56,046 nucleotides of DNA from an uncultured Granulosicoccaceae bacterium (GTDB lineage: Bacteria; Pseudomonadota; Gammaproteobacteria; Granulosicoccales; Granulosicoccaceae): positions 1 to 56,046 of the forward strand of contig CALJNA010000118.1 of NCBI GenBank assembly GCA_937981955.1. Direction: 5' to 3'. Positions 48,499-56,046 of the stretch are shown piece after piece. Both the position numbers and the translations under genes were made by a program. How positions within the stretch are numbered: the first letter of the stretch is position 1; every line of letters starts with the position of its first letter. A model generated the notes under the pieces. That model made no database searches. It had not been told where the DNA came from and was given only the letters and a program-made list of their open reading frames with translations.

Positions 48499-50280
48499 AT
48501 GAAATCTATGCGACACACACTATACAAATCGATTATTGCAGCATTGCTGGGATTTGCGCTGCAAACGCCGGCACAGGCTGAGCAGCACGCCTTGTTAATC
48601 GGCATCTCGGACTATCAGTATGATGGTATCGATGATCTGGAAGGCCCAATCCACGATGTCTCCGCAATGAATAGTGTGTTGATAGAAAAATGGGGGCTAA
48701 CTCAAAAGAACATTGTGGCGCTGGTTAACGAGCAAGCATCTGAAAAAAATATCAGATCTGCTTTTCAATCTCTGCTTGAAGATACCAAGGCAGGTGATGA
48801 CATCATGATTTATTTCTCCGGCCACGGTACAAGCGTTGCTGATAAACACTTTGGTGCAAAGCTCAACTTACCGGACGGAAGCGGTGCACTGGTGACATAT
48901 GACTTCAACCCCGTTAAACATAGAAAACGAATTAAAGCGAACATTGAAGCTGGCGATGAGGTCGATGGACTGCTCATTGGTCGTTATGAAATTAAACAGC
49001 TACTTCAAACACTCAGCCGGGACCGAACTGTTTTTGTTATTTTTGACTCATGCTTTTCGGGTAATGCAGCGACCCGAAGCCTCAATCGTGGTTTTGTTCC
49101 ACTGCAGAAGCGCTTGCTAAATATAAAATTGGGGACAGAGTATGAGCCAGAAGTTAAAGTAGGCAGCACAGGTGCCAGCCGTTGTACCGATTGCGATGTC
49201 AATGATAACGATCGAACCTTTGACTACGAAAACGTTGTCTATTTCGGCGCTGCAAACGACACGCAAGAAGCTATTGATATATCGACTGCAAGTATCAACG
49301 CAGGTATGCAAACGATTGACGGCAAACCTCACGGCGGCTTTACCGATGCATTACTACGTCAGTTGAATAACCCTGATCTGATTATTCATGAGTCGCTCAG
49401 TTATCGAAAGCTGTTTAACCTTACCAACAGTACGTTTAGACGCTATTGCGAACACTGTGGACACGACCCGGTTCTACTCCCTCTTAGTGATAGCAAGGCC
49501 TTGTCGAAAATCGTTATGTCAAATCGCGAGCAAGAAAAAAATAATTCAGATTCTCCGGCACTGTTATCATTTGAACTTGAATCGATAAAACCCGAACTGC
49601 AAATTGCCACAGCAAACCTGCCAACGCTAACCCACAAAGCAATTACTGCATTAGAGTCAGTGCAGGAAACAGACACCCGCCCCGATATTGAGCTCTACCG
49701 AACGGCAAACCAATTTGAAGCGCGTCAGGCCAATGGGCAATTGATAACAACGTTCCCGTTGAACACTGCCCCTTCAAAACTGAGTCATTGGTTGCAAGCC
49801 CAATCATGGTTGAAGTCGCGAAAACTCAAAGATACCGAGAACAATCAGGGTACGATTGGCGCAATCTTCGGAAACCCGTTAAGTAACCCGGTGGCGTTTG
49901 CCAATGAGCTGGTGAGCTTTACCATTTCGCTGGATGTCGACGCGAAGCTGGTTCTGCTGGTAACCAACTCGAAAGGCAAAGTCAGCCTGCTGTACCCTGT
50001 CAACAGTTTTGAAGCCGATGCGGTGTTCAAAGCAGATAAATCTTTTACTTTCCCGAACTCTACCGAGATAAAAATACAGGTAACTGAACCATGGGGCACT
50101 GACAACGTTGTTTTCTACGCGTTACCGCCAGACTCAACCATAAACCAGGGGCTGCTTGAACTTGCGTCAACGCCCGAGTTCACACATACCGAGCCACTGC
50201 TGACCCGGTTTACCGATTCGCTCGATTCAGGGCAGACTCCGTATGGTGCGGCGCATGTTCGATTTCACTCGACGAATTAA
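48499..50280 (+). CDS. Exported caspase-like (C14) peptidase with DUF4384-like C-terminus
   Basis: 593 aa. Signal peptide (about 1-28, ending TPAQA). The caspase p20-like domain starts HALLIGISDYQYDGIDDLEG; the catalytic His is in IYFSGHGT (about residue 111) and the Cys in VIFDSCFSG (about residue 184). Both are intact. The C-terminal part (about 465-540) has a DUF4384-like segment, TNSKGKVSLLYPVNSF, often found on bacterial caspases. ATG 48499 is preferred; the longer frame overlaps the protease gene's tail. It is followed 69 bases later by the anti-sigma-like gene. Confidence 0.87.
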   Translation: MKSMRHTLYKSIIAALLGFALQTPAQAEQHALLIGISDYQYDGIDDLEGPIHDVSAMNSVLIEKWGLTQKNIVALVNEQASEKNIRSAFQSLLEDTKAGDDIMIYFSGHGTSVADKHFGAKLNLPDGSGALVTYDFNPVKHRKRIKANIEAGDEVDGLLIGRYEIKQLLQTLSRDRTVFVIFDSCFSGNAATRSLNRGFVPLQKRLLNIKLGTEYEPEVKVGSTGASRCTDCDVNDNDRTFDYENVVYFGAANDTQEAIDISTASINAGMQTIDGKPHGGFTDALLRQLNNPDLIIHESLSYRKLFNLTNSTFRRYCEHCGHDPVLLPLSDSKALSKIVMSNREQEKNNSDSPALLSFELESIKPELQIATANLPTLTHKAITALESVQETDTRPDIELYRTANQFEARQANGQLITTFPLNTAPSKLSHWLQAQSWLKSRKLKDTENNQGTIGAIFGNPLSNPVAFANELVSFTISLDVDAKLVLLVTNSKGKVSLLYPVNSFEADAVFKADKSFTFPNSTEIKIQVTEPWGTDNVVFYALPPDSTINQGLLELASTPEFTHTEPLLTRFTDSLDSGQTPYGAAHVRFHSTN

Positions 50281-50349
50281 CAGAATGCTATTTATCACTA
50301 TAATTAAGCTCGTTACCAAAGAGCCGAATCACGAACGGATGGGCAACCT

Positions 50350-51333
50350 ATGAACAGCTCTGATCGTCTTACTGACAATGAAATTGCGTTTGCCGCAATG
50401 AATCTGTTTGCCAACAAGCCCAAAGGGCCCGAACCCGATTGGCAGGAGATTCACGACTGGCACATGGAGCTGCTGGACGAGGCGCGCTCTGAAGAAGTGT
50501 TGAGTCATGTTGCGAACAATCCCGACGTCTTCCAGAAGTGGCGAGACATTTGCGAAGCAGCAGAATTTCTGGAGCAGAATCCGCTCGAAAACGAACAGAC
50601 CAGCAACACAGATGCGCACTCCTCTTCTAAAGACAACAGCAAAGCCACTTCCGCCAACCCTGCACCTTGGGATCTTGCAGGCTGGCTTGGTAAGGGTATG
50701 AAATCGATAATTGGGAAACCCCTGCCCGCTATAGGTGGTGCTGTTGCCGCAACATTTCTCGCCGTTATGATTGTGCCGAAGTTGCTTACCTCGCCCGCAG
50801 CCAATCCGGGTGACATGATCAATGCATCCTTATCGCAATACAGTGCTCTGGGTGCGCCGCTTCCGCAGACTGCATTACCAGCACGCAGCACGCGCTCACT
50901 TGCTGGAGTGCTCGGCGACCTGACAAAAGAAGATATCGAGAGACACCAGATTAATCACGGGCTCAGAACTGCATTTGACGCAATCAATGGCGAACAGGTG
51001 GTTGATAACCTCAATTCCTGGCTACCCTGGCAAGAGTCTTTACCCGAATCGGCGGTTGACTGTACACTGGCCACCGATCAGCAGCACTGCACACAAATTT
51101 CTGCCGATATGAAAACACTGGGCCAGTGGGCACTGTTAAACCACCTGGCTTGTGAAAGCAACACCAGCGTCTCGTCCGAATTTGTGCAGCAACAGTCAAA
51201 CACTTTTAGCGCTATCAAGAAACTGAAATCACTCGAAACAAGCCAGTTGGTAACGGCCGAGCTTTTGAACAGCAACAATGCCGGCGAACATTGCGCATTG
51301 GCGCTCAATCTTATTGAAATTGCTTCGGAATAA
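50350..51333 (+). CDS. Anti-sigma-factor-like membrane protein
   Basis: 327 aa. The N-terminal cytosolic part (about 1-85) has the helical layout of anti-sigma domains (HMELLDEARSEEVLSHVANN, then QKWRDICEAAEFL), though without a zinc HxxxCxxC motif. One membrane helix (LPAIGGAVAATFLAVMIVPK, about 125-145) divides it from a periplasmic part with three or more Cys residues (DCTLATDQQHCTQ, HLACES, GEHCAL). It ends four bases before the sigma-like gene, so the pair is coupled. The role is inferred from context and topology. Confidence 0.65.
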   Translation: MNSSDRLTDNEIAFAAMNLFANKPKGPEPDWQEIHDWHMELLDEARSEEVLSHVANNPDVFQKWRDICEAAEFLEQNPLENEQTSNTDAHSSSKDNSKATSANPAPWDLAGWLGKGMKSIIGKPLPAIGGAVAATFLAVMIVPKLLTSPAANPGDMINASLSQYSALGAPLPQTALPARSTRSLAGVLGDLTKEDIERHQINHGLRTAFDAINGEQVVDNLNSWLPWQESLPESAVDCTLATDQQHCTQISADMKTLGQWALLNHLACESNTSVSSEFVQQQSNTFSAIKKLKSLETSQLVTAELLNSNNAGEHCALALNLIEIASE

Positions 51334-51336
51334 AAC

Positions 51337-52191
51337 ATGTCAACAAAGCAAGAACGACTTGAATTGATCTATTCCACGCGCTGGAAGAATAAACTCAGCG
51401 ACTATGCAGAACGCAAATATCATAATTTCAGTCACTGGGAATCGTGGTTTGAAGATGCTCATCAGAACCTTGCATTGAAAATCGACAAACTACCGGCTGA
51501 GCGCGAAGTGTCAGATGCGCTGATTTTTGCCGTGTTCAAAAACGAGTTAACGTCGGTTGTGCGTAAAGAAAACGGCTATCCCCGACCCAGAAAATGGCTG
51601 CTGGAGCTCAGTGACATGGGCCAGAGCCTGTTTGAATGGATGTGCCTGAAGAAGCTGTCAAGAAAAGAAATTCTGCACGAAGCCAGTCGGCAATCCCAGC
51701 AAACAGGGACATCACCCGCTAGCCCCGAGCAGGTACAGGAGTTTAAACAGATGGTAGAAAAGATTCTTGACCTCATGCTGCAAAAACAAGAGTGTGCGGG
51801 TGTACGTCCAATTCAGGCTGACGACGAATCCAGTGATATAAATGACATGAGTTCAGCTCAGCTTGGCACCGACGAAGAAGCCGATCTGGAAAGTTTGCGT
51901 CTGGTTTTGCAATTGCTTATCGGCGATGAACAAGCCGTTAGCCAGTACATCGATAGTTCAGCTTCCACCACACTGTCGAGGTTGCGCGACGCACTTCGAG
52001 ACAACCCGTTGTTGAGCAACACAGACACGTTAATTTTGCGTTGCTATTATTTTCAAGGTATGTCACAAAATGACATTGCAAAACTTCTGAAGCAACCACT
52101 TCAAAAAACCGTAAGGCAGCGCGAAGCAGCCATCGACAGGTTAAGAGAATTTATGGAATCACAAGGACTTGATCGAAAATCGCTGCTTTAA
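51337..52191 (+). CDS. Sigma-70-like transcription factor
   Basis: 284-aa cytosolic protein. The C-terminal region 4-like helix-turn-helix is clear: TDTLILRCYYFQGMSQNDIA then KLLKQPLQKTVRQREAAIDR (about 222-262). The N-terminal part (about 30-110) could be region 2 (NFSHWESWFEDAHQNLALKI), with an acidic linker at about 165-185. The ATG lies three bases after the anti-sigma-like stop. No standard ECF signature is seen, so it may be a divergent sigma factor or related regulator. Confidence 0.65.
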   Translation: MSTKQERLELIYSTRWKNKLSDYAERKYHNFSHWESWFEDAHQNLALKIDKLPAEREVSDALIFAVFKNELTSVVRKENGYPRPRKWLLELSDMGQSLFEWMCLKKLSRKEILHEASRQSQQTGTSPASPEQVQEFKQMVEKILDLMLQKQECAGVRPIQADDESSDINDMSSAQLGTDEEADLESLRLVLQLLIGDEQAVSQYIDSSASTTLSRLRDALRDNPLLSNTDTLILRCYYFQGMSQNDIAKLLKQPLQKTVRQREAAIDRLREFMESQGLDRKSLL

Positions 52192-52221
52192 AATTAACAG
52201 CATATCGAAGTTCAAAGATTA

Positions 52222-52647
52222 TCAGAACGGCCTGACTACCACCATAATAACGATCAGAATAAGCCCGATAAACGGCAGTTCATTGGCTAGTTTGAGTTTA
52301 CCGGCAGTAATACTTGCCTCTCCTCGATCAATCGATTTTCCCATTTTAACGTAGTAGCCGTGCAATGCGGTTACCAGCAAAACCAATACGAGTTTCACCC
52401 ACATCCATTTGAACATGAAAACAGATCCATTCATACTGACAAGACCAATTCCGAAAACCCAGACAGCAATCAGGCTTGGTGTCATGATAACTCGCCTCAA
52501 TTTGGCAGACGCGTTTTTCATGGTTTCAAACAACTCATCACCGGGTTTGCTCGACAGCTGGTGCAGTTTGTATCGAGGATAAACCAACAAGCTCGCCATC
52601 CACGCGACCACGAAAATGATGTGCGCTGCTTTAAGCCACATGTACAT
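52222..52647 (-). CDS. hemJ: Protoporphyrinogen oxidase HemJ
   Basis: 141-aa membrane protein with four helices, matching HemJ (UPF0093) in length and in the N-terminus MYMWLKAAHIIFVVAWMASL, where His and Arg (YPRYKLH) are conserved. It oxidises protoporphyrinogen IX in haem synthesis. The site GGGGAAGG precedes the ATG. Convergent with the sigma-like gene (30 bases), divergent from the DNA ligase gene. Confidence 0.93.
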   Translation of the reverse strand: MYMWLKAAHIIFVVAWMASLLVYPRYKLHQLSSKPGDELFETMKNASAKLRRVIMTPSLIAVWVFGIGLVSMNGSVFMFKWMWVKLVLVLLVTALHGYYVKMGKSIDRGEASITAGKLKLANELPFIGLILIVIMVVVRPF

Positions 52648-52793
52648 AGCACCTTCCCCTGTTTCGCCAGTCGAATATCACAAACTGTAAATAATACACC
52701 TTCACGCTGGCTGGTACGACCTTACTGTTACGTTCATGCAGCATCAGACGTGTAATAATAATCCACCAAACCAGTGCGTCCAATTCAATCCTG

Positions 52794-54260
52794 ATGACAC
52801 TATTGTCTGCACCACTAAACCAGAAGATCGGCGACTACCATACCGGCACCGCATCAGTTTCGTTAGCAGACCCTGCGCTACTACAAGCCACCCGCCTGCG
52901 CCGCAGACAGCTCAGTCGAATGACGAAGGCCTACGACCGACCGACAGCGAAAGCGCGCTTGCCAGATACCGACTACGCAATAAGCCGCAAAGTCGATGGG
53001 GAGTTTACCTGCCTGTTCTATCGCGATGGTGAAGTCATCACTCTGAACCCTGGTGGAACTATCCGCGCTGGGGCAGCTTTTCATCAAGAAGCAGCAGAAC
53101 TGTTGTCCAAAGCCGGTATAAAGCAAGCCATGCTCGGTGGCGAACTGCATGTCCGACACGACACTGGAGAGCGCGAACGGGTACACGATGTTGTGCGTGT
53201 TGCCCGCGCGCCTGAATCACAAGAAGATATAGACACGCTCTGCTTTGCCGTTTTCAACATCTATGACCTTGATGGGCAAGACTTGTCAATGCACTACGAG
53301 CAGGCCATTGAAAAAGCGCAAACCTTGTTTGCAGACGGTAAGAGAATATTCCCGGTTGAAACGCAAACCGGGGACAGAGCGAAGGCACTTAAGCTGTTTG
53401 ACAGCTACGTTATCGAAAATGGTGCAGAAGGTATTTTTCTGCGCAGCGACAGCGCGGGCTTATTTAAAGTCAAACCACGTCATTCGATCGATTTAGCTGT
53501 GCTGGGTTTTTCCGAAGGTGTGGACGATCGCGCCGGCATGCTGCACAGCATGCTTATCGGCATTGTTCGAGACGACAATATTGCGCATGTAGTTGGCCGA
53601 GTCGGAGGCGGCTATAGCGATGAACAACGTGTTGCACTATTAAAGCAACTCAATGAGCTGGGTGTTGAGAGTGACTATGCTGAAGTCAACTCCGATCGAG
53701 TCGCCTATCGGATGATAAAACCCGGGTTGGTGGTTGAAATTTCCTGCCTCGATATTATCGCAACCACGTCACATGGCAGTCCAATCGATCGAATGGTTAT
53801 CGAATGGGATGCCGAGAAAAGCAGCTGGAAGGGTATACGCCGATTGCCGCTGTGCAGCATCATCTCACCCCAATTTGTGCAATTAAGAGACGATAAAGCA
53901 TTTACCGCAGAAGATGTCGGTGCGTCACAGCTTGAGAGCATCGTAAACATACCCACTACGGAACACGGAAAACTTGACGCACTAAATCTACCGCAAAGCA
54001 ACATTCTTGAACGTTCGGTTGCAACCAAAACACTCAAAGGTGCAACCATGGTCAGAAAGCTATTGCTTTGGCAAACCAACAAAGCGGAAATCTCCAGAGA
54101 CTTTCCAGAGTACGTACTGCACTTAACCGATTTCAGCCCAAACAGAAAAGAGCCATTGAATCACGAAATTTGCGTTAGTAACTCTGAAACTCAAATTCGA
54201 GAACTCTTCAATGACTGGAAAAAGCAGTACTACAAGCGCGGCTGGACAGAGCAAACTTGA
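52794..54260 (+). CDS. ATP-dependent DNA ligase-like nucleotidyltransferase
   Basis: 488 aa. Motif I KVDGE (Lys adenylated) is in AISRKVDGEFTCLF (about residue 67), then GGELHV (Ia), FAVFNIYDLDG (III), NGAEGIFLRSD (IV) and FKVKPRHSIDLAVLGFS (V), followed by an OB-fold half. About 180 residues after motif V have no assigned role. No DNA-binding N-terminal domain is present; the start is 66 residues before motif I. Coupled to an EEP-type nuclease gene by near-overlap. The polymerase and phosphoesterase domains of LigD are absent. Confidence 0.8.
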   Translation: MTLLSAPLNQKIGDYHTGTASVSLADPALLQATRLRRRQLSRMTKAYDRPTAKARLPDTDYAISRKVDGEFTCLFYRDGEVITLNPGGTIRAGAAFHQEAAELLSKAGIKQAMLGGELHVRHDTGERERVHDVVRVARAPESQEDIDTLCFAVFNIYDLDGQDLSMHYEQAIEKAQTLFADGKRIFPVETQTGDRAKALKLFDSYVIENGAEGIFLRSDSAGLFKVKPRHSIDLAVLGFSEGVDDRAGMLHSMLIGIVRDDNIAHVVGRVGGGYSDEQRVALLKQLNELGVESDYAEVNSDRVAYRMIKPGLVVEISCLDIIATTSHGSPIDRMVIEWDAEKSSWKGIRRLPLCSIISPQFVQLRDDKAFTAEDVGASQLESIVNIPTTEHGKLDALNLPQSNILERSVATKTLKGATMVRKLLLWQTNKAEISRDFPEYVLHLTDFSPNRKEPLNHEICVSNSETQIRELFNDWKKQYYKRGWTEQT

Positions 54261-54264
54261 GCTG

Positions 54265-54990
54265 ATGCGGATTCTGAGCTGGAATATTTTGCAAGGCGGT
54301 GGCAAGCGTGCCGCAGATATTGCAGACGCTATTGTCAAATTCAAACCAGACATTGCTCTGCTGCAGGAATTTCGTAACGGCAAAAGCGCAGGTCCCATTC
54401 TTGATGCCTGTCGCTCGCTAGCGCTTTCGCATACGCATATAAGCAACAGCGAAACACGCAAAAATACCGTTATGATTGCTAGTAAATATGCCATGGAGTG
54501 TCGATCATGGGACCATACACTCGACTCTGATCTAGCGGTCGATGCAATGATCGACCTGCAACCTACAATGGATAACAACACAGCAAACAACAACCTGCGT
54601 CTGCTGGTGAGTCACCTGCCGCAGAAAAAAGCCCAGGTACCTTATCTCGATACCTTGTATCGACTACCGATCGATACCGACGCTTACGCCATGATAATCG
54701 GTGATCTGAATTGCGGTATCCCGTTTGAAGATTCAGACACAAAGAGCTTTGTGAATACGCACATATTTCAATCAATCATTGGCAAAGGATGGATAGACAG
54801 CTGGCGTAGCAGAAACAAGGGGAAAAAAGAGTTTAGCTGGGTCAGCTCGCGGGGCAACGGCTACCGCTACGATCACGCGCTGTGCAGCCAGTTAGTGGAC
54901 AGCAAAATAAAAAATATTTGGTATGAGCACAGTGTTCGCGAGAACAAACTCTCCGATCATAGTGCTCTACTAATCGATATTGAATTCTGA
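54265..54990 (+). CDS. Endonuclease/exonuclease/phosphatase (EEP) family protein
   Basis: 241 aa. EEP fold: MRILSWNILQGGGK (Asn, metal/phosphate site), DIALLQEFRN (catalytic Glu), VSHLPQKKAQ, MIIGDLNCGIP (catalytic Asp-Leu-Asn) and C-terminal LSDHSALLIDI (catalytic Asp-His). AP endonucleases and other DNases share this fold. It starts four bases after the ligase stop (an alternative ATG at 54211 would overlap the ligase by 50 bases), so the two are likely made together. It ends 55 bases before the fusA stop. Confidence 0.85.
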   Translation: MRILSWNILQGGGKRAADIADAIVKFKPDIALLQEFRNGKSAGPILDACRSLALSHTHISNSETRKNTVMIASKYAMECRSWDHTLDSDLAVDAMIDLQPTMDNNTANNNLRLLVSHLPQKKAQVPYLDTLYRLPIDTDAYAMIIGDLNCGIPFEDSDTKSFVNTHIFQSIIGKGWIDSWRSRNKGKKEFSWVSSRGNGYRYDHALCSQLVDSKIKNIWYEHSVRENKLSDHSALLIDIEF

Positions 54991-54992
54991 TC

Positions 54993-55023
54993 AAAAAAAA
55001 ACGCCCGGTTAAGGGCGTTTTTT
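54993..55023. terminator. Bidirectional terminator between the EEP and EF-G genes
   Basis: Stem ACGCCC / GGGCGT with flanking A/T runs extends pairing on both sides (A9 at left, T6 at right), with a six-base loop. It should end both the nuclease transcript and the EF-G transcript. Confidence 0.88.
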
Positions 55024-55045
55024 CTGCTTGAAACGAGCTTGACGA

Positions 55046-56046
55046 TTACGCCTTCGCACGCTCCTGCGCTTCTTTTATAACCACTTCTGCCACGTTTTTA
55101 GGACACGGCATGTAGTGTGCAAATTCCATTGAGAACTGTCCACGACCCGAAGTCATGGTTCGCAGATCGCCAATGTAGCCAAACATTTCCGATAGCGGAA
55201 CATCAGCCTTGATTCGTACACCTGTAGGCCCGGCTTGCTGGTCCTTGATCATGCCACGACGACGGTTCAGATCACCGATAACATCACCAACGTGATCTTC
55301 AGGTGTAAATACATCCACCTTCATCACTGGTTCAATAAGCTGAGGACCAGCTTTAGGTACCGTTTGTCGGTAGGCTGCCTTGGCTGCAATTTCAAATGCC
55401 ATTGCAGATGAGTCAACCGCGTGGAACGCACCGTCCATCAACGTGACTTTGAAATCCAGACAAGGATACCCAGCCAACACACCCTCTTCCATGCTGTTTT
55501 TGAAACCTTTCTCAACAGCTGGCCAATATTCGCGAGGCACGTTACCACCAGTTACTTTCGATTCGAATTCAAAACCAGTACCCGGCTCTCCCGGTGTAAT
55601 GATGTAGTCGATGCGGCCAAACTGACCCGAACCACCCGATTGCTTCTTGTGTGTATAGGTATCTTCGGTTTCCTGAGTGATCGTTTCGCGATACGCCACT
55701 TGTGGCTTACCCACTTCAACCTCAACACTGTGCGTGCGACGCAGAATATCAATCTTGATATCCAGGTGCAGTTCACCCATACCCATAAGAATGGTTTCAC
55801 CACTGTCTTCATCAGTTTCAACACGGAAAGAAGGATCTTCTGCGATCATCTTGCCTAGCGCTACGCCAAGCTTTTCAGATGCACTCTTGTCTTTTGGTGC
55901 AACCGCAATCGAGATAACCGGATCGGGGAATACCATCGGTTCCAGGGTTGCCGGGTTCTTTTGATCGGCAAGCGTGTGTCCGGTCTGAACATTCTTCATA
56001 CCCAGCACCGCGCAGATATCACCCGCTGTTGCAGATTCAAGCTCAA
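55046..56046 (-). CDS. fusA: Elongation factor G, C-terminal part
   Basis: Partial gene, entering from beyond the right edge. The visible 333 residues cover domain II end to domain V, with [14 protein letters not shown] and [15 protein letters not shown] (domain III/IV), [11 protein letters not shown] and [19 protein letters not shown] (domain V). EF-G drives ribosome translocation. The ending [18 protein letters not shown] is like the EF-G2 paralogue of some gammaproteobacteria rather than the enterobacterial FusA, so this may be fusA2. No tuf follows it, as a terminator lies 22 bases after its stop. Confidence 0.93.
   Translation of the reverse strand, partial: ELESATAGDICAVLGMKNVQTGHTLADQKNPATLEPMVFPDPVISIAVAPKDKSASEKLGVALGKMIAEDPSFRVETDEDSGETILMGMGELHLDIKIDILRRTHSVEVEVGKPQVAYRETITQETEDTYTHKKQSGGSGQFGRIDYIITPGEPGTGFEFESKVTGGNVPREYWPAVEKGFKNSMEEGVLAGYPCLDFKVTLMDGAFHAVDSSAMAFEIAAKAAYRQTVPKAGPQLIEPVMKVDVFTPEDHVGDVIGDLNRRRGMIKDQQAGPTGVRIKADVPLSEMFGYIGDLRTMTSGRGQFSMEFAHYMPCPKNVAEVVIKEAQERAKA

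Overview
The window is one contiguous piece of a gammaproteobacterial chromosome. The tRNA-Tyr/tRNA-Gly/tRNA-Thr/tuf order at the left edge is the gammaproteobacterial tufB arrangement. An LptE-type LPS lipoprotein, HemJ, a hexameric-type citrate synthase and many lipoprotein signals indicate a Gram-negative cell. The AapJQMP amino-acid importer, the Rieske and PhyH oxygenases and several secreted or surface proteins would suit a free-living, probably marine, heterotroph. The genus cannot be fixed from the sequence alone. There is no integrase, IS element, CRISPR array or prophage gene.

Layout. 1-640: start of tuf and three tRNAs on the minus strand, with a strong promoter. 1037-6324: aapJQMP and an unknown lipoprotein gene. 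6325-7029: a gene-poor stretch with a strong minus-strand terminator that has no assigned transcript. 7030-9794: gltA, flavin reductase, 2-hydroxyacid dehydrogenase. 9801-16139: lptE and a DUF302 gene, then a PLD-like/RNB ribonuclease pair and a glycosyltransferase/UDP-GlcNAc 2-epimerase/glycosyltransferase operon. 16158-23107: acyl-CoA ligase, ACT protein, EamA transporter, leuS, YciI-like protein, PhyH oxygenase. 23149-28734: a double-length UvrA with four ABC ATPase modules. 28810-40230: amidase, Rieske oxygenase, a divergent pair of paralogous phosphoribosyltransferases, a DUF368 (PopT-type) lipid-carrier transporter, a beta-helix surface protein, MFS and MATE exporters, a hypoxanthine-DNA glycosylase. 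40245-45895: cobT/cobS facing an operon of a primase-like/HAD fusion and two unrecognised proteins. 46080-52191: a lipoprotein with Gly-Thr hexanucleotide repeats, a trypsin-fold protein whose catalytic Ser is Tyr, a periplasmic caspase-like protein, a membrane anti-sigma-like protein and a sigma-70-like protein. 52222-54990: hemJ, then an ATP-dependent DNA ligase/EEP nuclease pair. 55046-end: the C-terminal part of EF-G.

Two loci stand out. In the first (47415-52191), a sigma-like regulator and a membrane anti-sigma-like protein are joined to an exported caspase and a pseudo-trypsin, with palindromes and a direct repeat upstream. It reads as an envelope-sensing proteolytic switch. In the second (40245-45895), a MoxR-type AAA+ ATPase and a VWA protein (CobS/CobT) face an archaeo-eukaryotic-primase-like/HAD fusion and two conserved-looking unknowns. 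A ligase/EEP pair follows 8 kb away, so repair-type activities are spread over the right third of the window. All of these functions are inferred from motifs; no database search was run.
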